Assembly (NCBI RefSeq): GCF_050436995.1
Contig: NC_134753.1
Span: 11,842,001 to 11,906,000, forward strand
Direction: 5' to 3'
Source: Anticarsia gemmatalis
Lineage: Eukaryota; Arthropoda; Insecta; Lepidoptera; Erebidae
DNA: 64,000 nt
The translations under genes and the position numbers were made by a program. The stretch's first letter is position 1. The number at the start of each line of letters is the position of its first letter. The notes below the pieces were generated by a model that saw nothing but the letters and a program-made list of their open reading frames with translations, searched no databases and had not been told where the DNA came from. Shown piece after piece: positions 1 to 11,195 of this stretch.

Positions 1-199
1 TACATAGCAAATGTATTTCTAAGTTTACAAGTTGAATAAAATACTGTTTTCTTATAGTGTTTATTTTGATCGATCGCGAATGTGAGAGCATATTATAATT
101 AAATTTAAATGAGCAAGCAAAAGCAAAAAAAATACTTAACAAATCAATCACGAAAGAACGACATATATTATCAAACATAACACATACAGAAAATTTCGC

Positions 200-310
200 C
201 GACGGTCCCGTATGACAAGATGTATGGATGTAAATGAAGCAAGGGAAGTTTGTAAGGATCCTACCACGGCGTTCTCTCGTCTCTATCCCTGGGAATATTA
301 TATTATTGTA
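200..310 (+). repeat. LINE 3'-terminal fragment
   Basis: Reads as the C-terminal end of a non-LTR reverse transcriptase ORF (EVCKDPT...SRLYPW in one frame). The same tail recurs at 16442, 56036, 57596 and 59130, where the typical end reads like (W)EVCKDRTKWRSLV...YPYGK followed by a TATGTATG-type tail. The 5' body is absent, as expected for truncated LINE copies. Confidence 0.6.
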
Positions 311-497
311 TATTATTATATTCACAACGAAATTGTGTTACAAAAGATCAGTGTAGGTATCCAGGTCTGGCAATATTTAGATGGAATGCCTCCGTGAGTC
401 GGTGCATTTCGGGCCATTAACTGTGTCTGGGCGGATCGACTGTCGGTAATATATGGCCCGGACCTAAATAAGTTAGGGATGCCCAAAATGGTGTACT

Positions 498-600
498 GTA
501 TCGATATATCGCATCGCAACTGTATCGCATTAGCTTGTATCGATACGCGATGTTATCGCTTCCCTGTGTATCGATATGTCGTATCGTAACCATATCGCAT
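498..600. repeat. subterminal TATCGATA-motif cluster of the hAT-like element
   Basis: Repeated TATCGATA, TATCGCAT and related hexamers on both strands. Subterminal arrays of this sort serve as transposase binding sites in hAT elements; the same motif reappears at 1977-1998 near the other end. Confidence 0.45.
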
Positions 601-1613
601 GCATTTTATTAGATTTGAACGCGATTTCGTAGGTATTTTTATAAGTAGAATCATTAAATAAATTTCTATTTTTAATGATTCTACTTAATATGCCTAATGA
701 TTATTTATAAATAAACAAAAATAAAACATTGAAGGTGCGACAAAATTTCACAATTTTAAATGTGGCTCAAAACCAGAAGAAACCTTGGACTGACTCCAAA
801 CTGAGTTTATAGATTAAAGACCTTATGGGAAAAGTGCATTAAATAGTATTTTGTAAATTAAGCGAAGTTACTTTGGCCACTGAAGAAAATATGGTCGTCT
901 TTTGCCGGCTATTGAAGAAAGAAACATGTCGCTAGTAAAAATACAATTGAATGAAATAGGCAAATTAGGTAAAAGGAAATTAAAAATATAATGTTGATCC
1001 ATTCTGGAAACGTTTTTAATGTGCAAAAGTAACTTTACATAAGAAGAATTTTTCGCGCTAGATACGGCAGATCTGACTAATGCAGAGAAGGAGACTCTCG
1101 GGGATATGTGATTTGTTCTAAAAACCTATGTTTGATTCAGGCACATCTTGGCACGTTATAAAGACTAGGATAGTTGACTGACTGAAATATAGTAATAACA
1201 AAGACCCAGTCGATAGTTAGACTGTTTCAAAATGAGCCAAATGACACAAAGTTTGAGTCCACCGGATCGAGAACCACAGGAAAGACTTTAATCACTAATT
1301 TATTAACTATAATTAACTATAAGAGGATAAATGGTCTTTGTACCTTCAGAAAAATAAAAAAAGCGTTTAAGGACTTATGTGCAGTACCAAACAATGACCA
1401 GAACTTATAATTTCTATCAGCAACAACCAATCATGTACGGGACTCCTCACGCTGCCCGTTTTCCACCCATTCGCATGGCGTATGAAACAACTGACTCCCT
1501 GAACTATACACAAGTCAAAATCTGTAAACATTTTTCCGACAGCATTGATAGGGCATTGACTGACTTGTTTTCACTACCCAAATCAAAACAATATATCAAA
1601 AGAATATCATGTA

Positions 1614-1870
1614 CTAGCTGACCCGCGCAACTTCGCTTGCGTCACATAAGAGAGAATGGGCCAAAATTTTCCCTGTTTTTGTAACATTTTTCCCTGGTAC
1701 TCTGCTCCTATTGGTAGTAGCGTGATGATATATAGCCTATAATCTTCCTCGATAAATGGGCTATCTAACACTGAAATAATTTTTCCAATCAGACCAGTAG
1801 TTCCTGAGATTAGCGCGCTGAAACAAACAAACAAACAAACAACTCTTCAGCTTTATAATATTAGTATAGA
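1614..1870 (-). mobile_element. family-1 non-autonomous Helitron
   Basis: On the minus strand it starts TCTATACTAATATTATAAAG, passes a GTTT microsatellite, and ends GCGGGTCAGCTAG with a short hairpin before CTAG. It is flanked by A and T, the Helitron insertion preference. It resembles Lep1-type Helitrons of Lepidoptera (from memory). It sits inside the hAT-like element, so it is younger. Confidence 0.8.
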
Positions 1871-2254
1871 TATGTATATATTTGTAAAGAAAGTGTCTAA
1901 GAGGTATTAGCAAAAGTTTTTCAAAAAATTGTTTATACGAACGAATTGCTGCATAAATAGCAGCGAAGAGATAGATATATATCGATATATTATATCGTAA
2001 TGGGCATCCCTTAAATAAGCCTCCAGTGAGTTATAATGTATCGATATCGATTAGAGTGCACGTGGAAAACGATATTGTTTACAAATTTTTTATCTGCCAT
2101 GTTACTACATACTATGGTTGTAGAAAATGCTGTCGATTACGCTTTTACGAAATCTATAAAAACTCTTTCAAATAAATAAGCGTCGGAAATTTCTCGTTAT
2201 TTTTTAAAATTAGATTATTATGCGCTTATTATGTAAAGGTAGGGAAATAATTTT

Positions 2255-2437
2255 GATGAGCTCGTGGCTTAGTTAACAACAGCCACGCGGATCGATCTAT
2301 GAAGTTAAGCTACGCTTGCTGAGCTTTTTCTGCGGATGGGTGACCATATTAAACGTACCGTGATTCGGAAAGCACATAAAATTGTTAGTCCCGGCTGTCA
2401 TTTTCAAAGACAGTCGTTAGCTGTCAGTGGTCAACCT
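2255..2437 (+). repeat. 5S-rRNA-headed SINE fragment
   Basis: Starts GAGCTCGTGGCTTAG and contains the 5S internal promoter pieces: GTTAAGC (A box region) and GGATGGGTGACC (C box). The shared body TCGGAAAGCAC...TCCCGGCTGTCA and CAGTCGTTAGC follow. Same family as the full copy at 21349-21720. Confidence 0.65.
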
Positions 2438-3237
2438 TTAATTTTCAATTGCGTTTAAGACCTAAGCTGTTACATTATGATATTATTGATACGTGTATGT
2501 GTACATGTCGCGAGAATTTATAATCGTAAATTAGTAATTACAAAGTTTCATAGGACTAAATGCATTTTCATTGTTTTTTTTTTCATGTACGCCTAATTAT
2601 AATCTCAGTATCGTGTGAAATCATCTCAAGTACGGTAAAACGAGTAAATCAGAGACAAGCCTTCTCATAGGAAGTGTTTATAAGAATTTATGCGTATTTA
2701 AACGACGCCAGCGAGCATCTGGCTGTATTAAGTGCGCCATTATAAGGCGTATTTTAACGAAACCTCGTGATTTCTTGCTCGTTCGCTTTTTGTAGGAGAA
2801 TACGCAATACGCTTTATGTTATCTAATAATGGAGATATTGACTTATGTGGAAAAAAATCAAATAGGCCCTGTGGTATTATATCACCAGCCAATAAGATAT
2901 AATTGTTTCAGCTCTTACAAATCAGTTTATTTGTAAAGTCTATAGTTGTAGGAAATCACCCCTCTGATTAGTTAAGATATTCCCACTATCGACTACTGAC
3001 AAATATCGATCAGCGCTTCTATTGAGCGCCTTAGGAACTATTTTTGCAGTGCAAATTTCAAACTCTTGATACTCGATAGACTGTAGGAAATCGCACACCA
3101 GTTTATAATTCTTTGTAATGCATTTAGCAAAATCATTTATTAGCCATGCCATAATGTATCACAGTCTAGTAGATTTACCGATGATTGATCTTAGTTTTAG
3201 ATGACATCTGTAACCTGCCGTCCCACTACATAATATA
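2438..3237. other. gene-free stretch
   Basis: AT-rich. A 70-codon minus-strand ORF (2940-3152) has no recognisable domain. Nothing else supported. Confidence 0.5.
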
Positions 3238-3395
3238 ATTATGCCATCAAAAACATTCTGTAAAAAAACCCCAAGTCTCGCTGCTCATTCTCTCTGTCGT
3301 CAAAAGTTGTGAAATTTATGTAATACCAAGTCGATTAATCTATTTAGTCTCTACTTAAAGGACTTTCTGTCTTAAGTTATAACATAAGTTGTTAT
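3238..3395. repeat. dispersed repeat, copy 1 of a pair
   Basis: About 155 bp closely matching 16621-16771, sharing ATGCCATCAAAAACATTCTG, CCCCAAGTCTCGC, AATACCAAGTCGATTAAT and GACTTTCTGTCTTAAG. I do not know the class of this repeat. Confidence 0.6.
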
Positions 3396-3969
3396 CATAC
3401 CGATATTAAAAATATTTTATGAACTCTTACATATATACCAACTGTTAGTATATTTAATTATTGATTATTATTCATTATTGTTGTGTTGTATATTTTTATT
3501 AACTGACTACAACCAAGTTTTAAAGAAAAATATACAAAATGGAAGAGGAAAGTACAAAAATGTATGAAACGTTCGTAAAGTTTACTGTAAAAATATATTT
3601 GTGATATATCAGACTTAAACAATAGCAGGTGCGGATCTCTATCTATATAATATTTCACGCTCACGTCGCCTACGCGTTGTGTATAAAAAGTGACAGTTTG
3701 CAATTTAAATAATATATATAACAGTGGCGTTTATGTTTCAAATCCGAGCTTAAGGTTTGTAGTGCGGAGTACGCACAGAGAGGCGATAAAATTTATTGTC
3801 ACCCATACTACATCTGGTGCCTTCCCCCTGCTAGCCGTGCAAGCAAAAGATTTTAGCGAGATCCAATTTTAAGAAATTTCAATTTACTTTTTGGATTTTG
3901 AACTTTAGCTCTTGCTTTACAGGTAAACCTATTCTTTCACAAAACCATATCAGTAAAAAAAATCGTTTG
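3396..3969. other. gene-free stretch
   Basis: AT-rich with only short ORFs (up to 81 codons on the minus strand). No domain, repeat or splice support seen. Confidence 0.4.
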
Positions 3970-4190
3970 ATTGTCGACCTAGTGTTATTTGTTTTTTTTT
4001 CGTACAACCTATTGAAAGACGTAAAAGCCGCCCGAAAGGCTTTTGACATGGCTTGACGACTGCTATTATAGTGGACAAGAACCGGGATGGAATTTTTACG
4101 TGCCCTCCGAAGCACGGAGAAGCCCAAATACCACTAAGCGGTCACCCATCTATGGAAGCGAACGGTGAGCGCAACCGGCTATAAGGGCCT
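3970..4190 (-). repeat. 5S-rRNA-headed SINE, second subtype
   Basis: On the minus strand: GATGGGTGACCGCTTAGTGG, then TCCGTGCTTCGGAGGGCACG, then the tail with TCAAAAGCC...GGGCGGCTTT. This matches the subtype at 22637-22886. It has a T-run insertion near its 3' end. Confidence 0.6.
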
Positions 4191-5120
4191 ATTAAAGTAA
4201 TTTTGCATATGGCATGAATAATCTTCATTATGAAGATGTTTAGGTATAAGCACGTGCGGTTTTCAATAGCGTAATACTATTTTGAGCTGGTACTCGATTT
4301 TAATTTTTGATCTCAAAATGTCGTAGCAATGTATTAGGAACTTAGCAAGGCATAACTAAAATTTCCGCAATTTCATGACGCGTCTACCAATCAACGTGAC
4401 CGGACTCCTTAAAGCACTGAAGTTTATCTAAATGTTTCCCGCTACATCTTTTGCTTTGAACACAGCAACGGGAAGACGAACGCAGTTTCCTATGCGCACT
4501 CAACATTCACAAGAATAAAACCTTCACAATCTCATTGTGTACACGTAAATTCAGTTAAAAAGTTACCCTCGCATATGTACTTAGACCCTTAGCTCTTTAT
4601 TTTCCAAACATTTGAAGCGCTCATAGAAAGTAAGCGTTTGCTGCTTAACTAACGATCAGTTAAGCAGTCCTTGACGCAGACAATATTATAATCTAAAGAC
4701 GGTCACTTCTACGGGAATGAGATAAACCTTCTTCAGATATCTCCGTTGATCCGACCTATACGATATATAACAACGACGAATAACGAATTATTTTCATACA
4801 AATGCAGATAGAAAATCTTAAAAAACAAACGCCTTCCCAAGATGTCGGAATTTTATGTTTGAATACCGTAAGCCCGGAGTGAAGAGATAAGGAAAAATAT
4901 AATTTATTTCAAAACACTTTGCATATTAATTGAATTTTTTTGTGAATTAAAAAGGGGAATGTGAAATACTTGAAACGAAAATGATTAATTAAATGTTTTC
5001 AATAATCACCAAAAATGTCATTGTTCTCCATAAATGTATAAAGGTATGGTCTGTTACAGTTGACTGTCGCCAAAGTTAACCTTAAAGTGAAGCGTCATTA
5101 AGAATCTACTTGATGATTAA
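4191..5120. other. gene-free stretch
   Basis: No coding, RNA or repeat signal recognised. Confidence 0.4.
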
Positions 5121-5290
5121 TCTATACTAATCTATACTAATATTATAAAGCTGAAGAGTTTGTTCGTATTAAAGGTTCCTTATGTGCGAGTGTTCTTAGA
5201 CATGTTTCATGAAAATCGGTTGAGCCGTTAAAGAGTTGTAGGGGGTGAAAGTTAAGGGAGGAGAGGTAATTTACTCGGATGGGGTCTCAA
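5121..5290 (+). repeat. Helitron 5' end fragment
   Basis: TCTATACTAA occurs twice in tandem (5121, 5131), followed by the family-1 start through GCTGAAGAGTTTG. The rest (ATCGGTTGAGCCGTTAAAGAG) belongs to a different Helitron body. No CTAG end could be assigned. Confidence 0.5.
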
Positions 5291-7041
5291 ATAGCTTCGT
5301 ATAATGACAAAGTTGGTGGTGGGAATATTAGAACGGCTTAACCTAACTAGCCAATCGATAAAATGTATGAAAAATAAATCGGGGGTTTTTTTCATTTTTA
5401 ATTTATAGTTATTAATTAATAACATTCAGTAACAAAGAGTAAATTAAACTTATTTATGACATTCAACGTGTTGCCAGTTTTCTGGGCACGTTACCCGGGG
5501 ACGGCGCTGCGGATACTTTATGATGCCTTATTCTAACTATATTTATATTGTATATTATTGGATTTTAAATGATTATTTAATAATAATAAGTAGATATCAA
5601 TATTTAAAATTATGATAAAAATATTATAGCGTGGTTTAAATCTTTTGTGGTATGGATAAGTCAAACAAAAGTCAAATCGTCACCAAAGTGTCCTCTCAGT
5701 TCATGTTGAAAAATCTGAGAATTTTGTTACAGTCAAACAACTAGTAATACATAAATCATATAACCCATATATATACTCTTAAATTTATCAAAATTATGTA
5801 CTTCATGTTGAAACTATTAATTAGCTAAACTTGCTCTAGCTACACTCCACCGCGATGTTTACACCCCTTTATACTATCGATTTGGCCAACATCTATTTGT
5901 AATGGTAAAAGCAAGCAAAAATATAAGAGTAGATAGTATAATTAGAAACAATGAACCAGCAATCTTAATTTTACAAACATACGAAACTATGCCCACGTTG
6001 AAACCAAATGGCCGAAAAAACTCGACCGTTCCCCCAACAGTTAAAATTAAAACTAATTAACTTTTACTCCTGCCCACCCCTCAGCCGCTGGCGTATAATT
6101 AAACCGAAACAAAACTCAACTTTATGCCGCCCAGAGGACTTGTGTTTACTCTGCTTTAACGCTTTTTACGCGTAAATTTACGTTAGGTCATTACACCCAC
6201 TGACTTCGATTTTATATATTTATCATATTATGTGTGTCAACCTTCTGCTTGGCTTACTTCTATCTTTATTGCCCTTCCAAGCACGAAAACGCTCTACATT
6301 TATCAATAGAATATCGCGGCAAAGGTTGCATAGCCTTCTAATCGCTTACCGACTGCTTAACCAACCTGCTATAATATGACTGACATTTATTGGCGAATAC
6401 ACACATAAAATCATACCTTATTCTCATGGCACTAAATATCATCACTTCCTACAATCGCAACACTTGCTTCGTTTCATTTACATTTTTCATTCATGCCCGT
6501 CGGTTACGAATACTACGCGCCTGACACTTGACCTACGTTTATAAACTACCGACGACATTCCTCGTTTCCTAAAATGTAATAACGTACCGTACGAGCTACT
6601 TATGACTCATTGTTCGATTTCGAAAAACTCATTTCACTTTCATAGTTGCGAAGCAAAGAAAAAGAGGAAGTCACACTTACTTAATGCAAAACTAACGGAT
6701 GCTCGAGTCTTCGACCACACGGTAGATTTCCCGTTCGTCAAAATAAATATGTTGCCTGGACTAAATAACTATAGAACAACAAAAAGTTTTATTCAAATCT
6801 CGTCCAGTAATTACGGATTAGCGCTTTCGAACAGACATACAGACAAACAGCCTTTTTTGTAGGTTTGTTTTCTGTAATTGTTCTTAAACCCCCTTCATTT
6901 GTCAAAGACGAGGATGGATATGGAGTTACTTACCATTACATTTAAGCTACATTGTATCGCAAAAATCATTGTATTTGCTTGAAAATTCGATGAATCCTAT
7001 AAAAAAAAGAAAATTAAACTGGGGTATAAAACTAGTCCACA
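5291..7041. other. gene-free stretch
   Basis: An 86-codon plus-strand ORF (6602-6862) is present but has no recognised motif or splice context. Otherwise AT-rich sequence with nothing supported. Confidence 0.4.
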
Positions 7042-7230
7042 TCCCAATTAAAGTTACAAATGTAAAAGTTAGTCTGTGACGCTCTCACGGCTAAACTGAT
7101 CAACCGATTTGATGAAATATTGAATGGACATAGCTGAAAACATAGGAGCAAAAATAGCTTACTTATCTTTTAAAAAATAATCATTTAATCGGTTGAAAAA
7201 AGTATGAAACGAGTAGCGCTGGACAGCTAG
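7042..7230 (+). mobile_element. family-3 Helitron-like element
   Basis: Begins TCCCAATTAAAG, carries AAAAGTTAGTCTGTG, CTCACGGCTAAACTGATC and GACCGATTT-like sequence, and ends GGACAGCTAG followed by T. The TC start, CTAG end and A/T flanks fit a short Helitron of a third family. Confidence 0.5.
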
Positions 7231-7489
7231 TTTTATAAGTACGAACTTTTGACTGACAATGTGCACCTGCCTTTATAACGAGTTGAAAGTGTTGTGATAT
7301 CGTCATATGATTCCCATCAAAGCGCACCTTAATGATGTGAGGAATAACTCCATATACATTTTAACAAAGCCTGTTGGCGCAAGCAGACGAAAAAATTAAA
7401 AGTATAATTTTAATAGTACAAATAATCTAAAAAGCAATGGCATATGGATAGTAAGTAAATATATTTTTGTAACTTTCTTTATATCCTTT

Positions 7490-7640
7490 ATCACTGCAAT
7501 CAAAATGAAATCATTTATTCATTTAGATCGACTACAGACACATGTTGATGACTGTCTAAAATACAGTAGGAGAACCTGCCGCCGGGTCGGAAGGTAGGGC
7601 CAATGAGAAGAGCTAGCAAGAAACTCCTGTCCGCTCTATC
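7490..7640. repeat. possible dispersed repeat
   Basis: TTTATTCATTTAGATCGACTAC...CCGCCGGGTCGGAAGG...AGAGCTAGCAAGAAACTC is a phrase I recall as common in lepidopteran genomes. No second copy occurs in this window, so the call rests on memory only. Confidence 0.3.
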
Positions 7641-7903
7641 ACTACATAGCTCTTTTACAAATTTTCTACAAACACTATAATCTGTACGCGTCAGTTGAGG
7701 ACATTAACACCAGTCTAATATCTGAATGTATTCACATTTTGCAAGAGCGACAGTGATAATAATGTCGGATTTTGTTTTAACGTTGTGCTTAGCAGTCGAA
7801 AAAATACAACTTTAATATATTTTTTTGATACATTTTATTTTATACTGTGTTACTGGCGGAATTAGGAATAAAACCAGCATCGTCACAAAGCTATACAAAA
7901 AAA

Positions 7904-8231
7904 CAATGTCCTAGCCGATATCCGACTTCGGCGGTTAGTTTTCATTGAAACCGGTCAACGATGCAGGACTTTATTATAAATAATACGTACTTGGAATAAC
8001 ATAAGCAACAATAGCATATTATCATAATACCGGCCAGATTTGACCCGAAAACCGATGCTCTTTGATAATGACAGCCGGAACCCACAATTTAACGTGCCTT
8101 CCGAATCACGGAGGAACTCGATATGTATAAGATCCCTGTGTGTGTGGTCACCTATCCACACAACAACCGGGAAGCGTAGCTTTACCTCAGAGATCGACCC
8201 GCGAAGCTGTTGTCAACTAAGCCACGAGCTC
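7904..8231 (-). repeat. composite 5S-headed SINE with GGAGGACATT-type tail
   Basis: On the minus strand it starts GAGCTCGTGGCTTAGTTG, includes GGATAGGTGACCAC (5S C box), TCCTCCGTGATTCGG and CCCACAATTTAACGTG on the plus strand, and ends with a tail module AGTCCTGCAT...CGGCTAGGACATT. That tail is shared with the tRNA-headed SINE at 40270-40635. Confidence 0.6.
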
Positions 8232-8589
8232 TTCCCATGTACTCATATTATGTATTATTTATTGACTTGTTAACGCGGACAGACTATACCTACCCCTACG
8301 CAGTTATCCATACTATTATTATAACTGCGAAAATCTGTATCGCTCTCGAGCTAGAAATATTGATACAATCAGCTTTGACACGTTTCCGCGTGATTTAGTT
8401 TTGTTTCTAATGTTCATTTATTAATACCTAAATGTAATAATAATACCTATTGCAATAATATGTAGGTATATGTATTCAGAAGTATATTACAGTATACTTA
8501 TCTGGTGTCTGGCTACCAGGGTACAAACTCAGTTCATTGTGTGACACAAATGAAAAGCAAAACAATTTTTTTTCTAATAATCAACATGA

Positions 8590-8609
8590 ATTGTATTATT
8601 TACTTTCAG
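8590..8609 (+). promoter_or_regulatory. splice acceptor before the hexapeptide-repeat exon
   Basis: A T-rich tract ends in CAG at 8607-8609, directly before the first T of the exon. The coding frame is closed 20 bases upstream, which supports a true intron-exon boundary here. The joined codon has two bases in the upstream exon (phase 2). Confidence 0.65.
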
Positions 8610-9795
8610 TTTGCTATGGACTGCGCTTTTCGCATTCGGAGTTTATTGGATAACTAAATACTACATGGCACATGAATACAAATTTGAACCTACAGAGCCT
8701 CCTCCATTTGTGATGCCACCGGGATTCGAATTGCCGCCAGGTATAGAGTTATTGCCCGGTGGGAAACTGCCGCCAGGAGTTTTGCTACCACCAGGATTCA
8801 TATTGCCACCAGGCGTCTTACTACCACCATCCATCGTCCTACCACCAGGGACCATCATCCCACCAGGAGCAATATTGCCACCAGGAGTCGAACTACCACC
8901 TGGTTTTGTATTACCACCAGGAGTAAAATTACCTCCCGGAGTAAAGTTACCGCCGGGATTCATTCTTCCTCCGGGAACAGATCTCCCGCCAAATATAATA
9001 TTACCGCCAGATTTGGTTTTACCGCCAGGTTTCAAATGGCCACCCGGATTAACTTTGCCGCCTGGGACAGTATTCCCGGAAGGGTACGAATTTCCTCCTC
9101 ATTCGAAGTTACCGCCGGGATCCAAACTACCGAAGGGTGGAACATTACCTCCGGACTTCGATTTGCCAGACGGTATACATATTCCAACTGGAACAACCTT
9201 ACCGCCTAAAACTAAACTACCTCCGGGGGCCGTCATAGATCCAGGTGTACATGTACCTGACGACGTAGAGTTACCAGAGAATGTAACTTTGCCAGATGAC
9301 TTTGATTTTGGAAATAGAACTCTACCTCCAGGATTAAAGTTGCCAGGCAACACAAATTTGACAGGCCTGACTTTACCGCCCAATACAGAGCTTGGTCCGG
9401 GTATTATTATACCTCCAGGATTTACATTACCACCTGGTGTAATATTACCGCCAGGTGTAATCTTGCCGCCCGATGTGATATTACCACCAGACGTGTTTTT
9501 ACCGCCTGGAACAATATTACCGCCCACACTCATTCTCCCGCCTGGAGTCAGGCTGTCACCAGATATAAAATTGAACAAAGACCATATGCTACCGCCGGGT
9601 GTTATATTACCGCCCGGTATTGTACTACCTGACGGTGTAATTATTCCACCTGGAACTATACTCCCGCCGGGTATAATAATTCCACCTGGTACAATTATAC
9701 CACCGGGCGTCATAATACCACCAGGCACTCATTTGCCGGGAGCTTCACCACTAGATTTGTCACCAGGAGGCTTTCTTCCTGGTAAGAAGAGATAA
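8610..9795 (+). CDS. 3' coding exon of a hexapeptide (PPGxxL) repeat protein, putative membrane-anchored
   Basis: Open for 395 codons to a TAA at 9793-9795. No ATG starts it: the frame is closed by TGA at 8587-8589 and the exon follows a good acceptor (pyrimidine-rich tract ending TTTCAG, AG at 8608-8609), so it begins with the last base of a split codon and needs an upstream exon. The first residues (LWTALFAFGVYWITKYYM) look like a signal anchor. After a short EPTEPPPF linker comes a strict six-residue period, PP[G/D/N]xx[L/I], with about 53 clean hexamers and two 11-residue units (near 9292 and 9343); the sixth position is nearly always Leu, Ile, Val, Phe or Trp. It ends GGFLPGKKR. The first in-frame ATG is 8665 (376 aa), which would lose the anchor. 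I do not recognise the family. The period is not collagen-like (Gly is every sixth, not every third residue). Function is unknown; a structural or extracellular role is only inference. Antisense Gly-rich ORFs are shadows. Confidence 0.8.
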
Positions 9796-9970
9796 ATTTC
9801 TTCGAATAGACTTCCTTCCTATTATATTGCTAAAGAATTGCTGAGATTTAGTGCTAATGTTTGTCGCTGTGGGTTATTCCTATTTTACCCAATAATGATA
9901 AAACCTTTCACAGATTAAAAGAATATCTTAATTTTTTAAGTAACAACCATCAAATATGTCTTGATAATAT
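9796..9970 (+). other. 3' flank of the hexapeptide-repeat exon
   Basis: No canonical AATAAA polyadenylation signal close to the stop; AATAATGATAAA at 9892-9903 is the nearest weak candidate. The next annotated item is a SINE fragment. Confidence 0.3.
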
Positions 9971-10221
9971 TAGTCATCAGCCTAGCCTTTCGTCCAATTA
10001 TGTTAAAGTTAGCTTCCAATCTCACCGAATGCAGCTGGATTTTACATGGTTTTGGTTTTTACATGGATTGTACATTATTTTACATGGAGCGACTGCCATT
10101 CTGACCTCCACAACCCCTTACCCCCGATACCCTTCGGTAAGACTGGTTGTCAGACTTACAAGCTTCTGACTACTGTTAACGGCTGCCAAAGATCTTTGAA
10201 AATAACAGCCGGGACGAATAC
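9971..10221 (-). repeat. 5S-headed SINE, 3' half
   Basis: On the minus strand it reads CCCGGCTGTTATTTTC, CAGTCAGAAG-type junction, GACAACCAGTCTTACCGAAG, GTTGTGGAGGTCAGA, TCGCTCCATGTAAAAT, and GCTGCATTCGGTGAGATTGG, matching the tail of the full copy at 21349-21720. A short internal duplication (TTTTACATGG repeated) has expanded it. Confidence 0.65.
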
Positions 10222-10244
10222 AGGCTCTGCAACGGCGTACAAAA

Positions 10245-10928
10245 GATCTTTTTACCAGTCAAGCAAAATTTCTTGCATTTATTTCCTCTGACGCTGTGTC
10301 AATTTTCTGGCGAAGTTCTGATAGATTTTATATTGATTTCGAATAGACTTTTTCTTGTATGCATTCCCAGTAAAAAATATCTACTGAATTTAGATCGGGG
10401 GAAAGAGGAGGCCATACAATTGTACCACTCCGTCCGATCCATTTTCGGGGATACTCGTCGTTCAAATAAAAATAACATTTTTAATGGCAAGAAAAGTGGC
10501 AAGTGTTGCACCATTTTGAAATCTTGATTAAATGCGCCAACTTTTGAAATAACTTGCCAAGGGTAGTGTAGTACATTTTTTTTTCAATATGAAGCGTCAA
10601 AGTTAACTAACGATATTTTTGTGAACCATGACTCACTAAAACTTAACTTTTATATTAAATCAACACCGTTTTGTGCATTAATTTGTCTTACGATTAATAG
10701 CATATTTAATGAAGATCACGAAATTCAAAAAAACACAGCGAAATTGTGACATTGGTGATCACAGGACTTGAAAATGCGACCAAGGATGTGGAATTTCAAC
10801 TTTTTTTGAAAAGTGTCTATTATTGCTGAACTAAGTGATATAGATTTTTTTTTTATTTTTCCTAGAACCGGTATGACTTGGCCTTCCATCCTGTCTCAGA
10901 TTATCGTTGAGTTTTGGGACACCCTGTA
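10245..10928 (-). pseudogene. decayed IS630/Tc1-type transposase and element end
   Basis: On the minus strand about 10515-10330, frame-shifted pieces read FQNGATLATFLA, then WIGRSGTIVWPPLSPDLNS, then LRQKIDTASEEINA, matching the C-terminal DDE region (FQQDGAPPH...WPPRSPDLTPLDFFLW type) of an insect IS630/Tc1-superfamily transposase. The right end carries GGGACACCCTGTA followed by TA (10917-10930), a typical terminal repeat. The left end is missing. Stops and frameshifts show it is dead. Confidence 0.65.
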
Positions 10929-11195
10929 TAAATCGTTGTCGGGCCCGAAAATCGATATACGCAAATCAGTGATAACAGGGGCTTCTTCTAAACTTTTACC
11001 GTTTATTTCCTCCGGTACTCCCTAGTCTTATCGAGTCCGATCTACAAATACAATTTCCTAAAATAGGGATCGATCCGACAAATCATCTGGCCAACTCTAT
11101 TATCCCCGTTGGAAGGGCAGAAGGGATATCGCGCGGTGACTTCCATCGCGGATACAGTAAATGGACGCTTCTGCTGCATCTCCACGAAACATGTG

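Larger units (their letters stand above)
473..2011. mobile_element. hAT-like DNA transposon, about 1.54 kb, decayed
   Basis: Terminal inverted repeats AGGGATGCCCA (475-485 and, reversed, 2001-2011) are flanked by an exact 8-bp target duplication TAAATAAG (465-472 and 2012-2019), the hAT signature. Subterminal clusters of TATCGATA-type motifs occur at both ends (about 500-595 and 1970-2000). No intact transposase is visible; the longest inner ORF is 80 codons and unrecognised. A family-1 Helitron (1614-1870) is nested inside. Confidence 0.7.

Noticed and set aside
386..393. ATG CCT CC before GTGAGT as the first exon of the hexapeptide gene (phase fits)
   Set aside because: An 8-base coding exon 8 kb away, next to a LINE fragment, is likely a chance match; no promoter or leader supports it.
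8661..9728. Minus-strand Gly-rich ORFs (124 and 209 codons, PGGxxx repeats)
   Set aside because: They are antisense to the hexapeptide exon; its strict repeat keeps the opposite frame open. The plus strand has the longer unbroken frame, the acceptor and the hydrophobic start.
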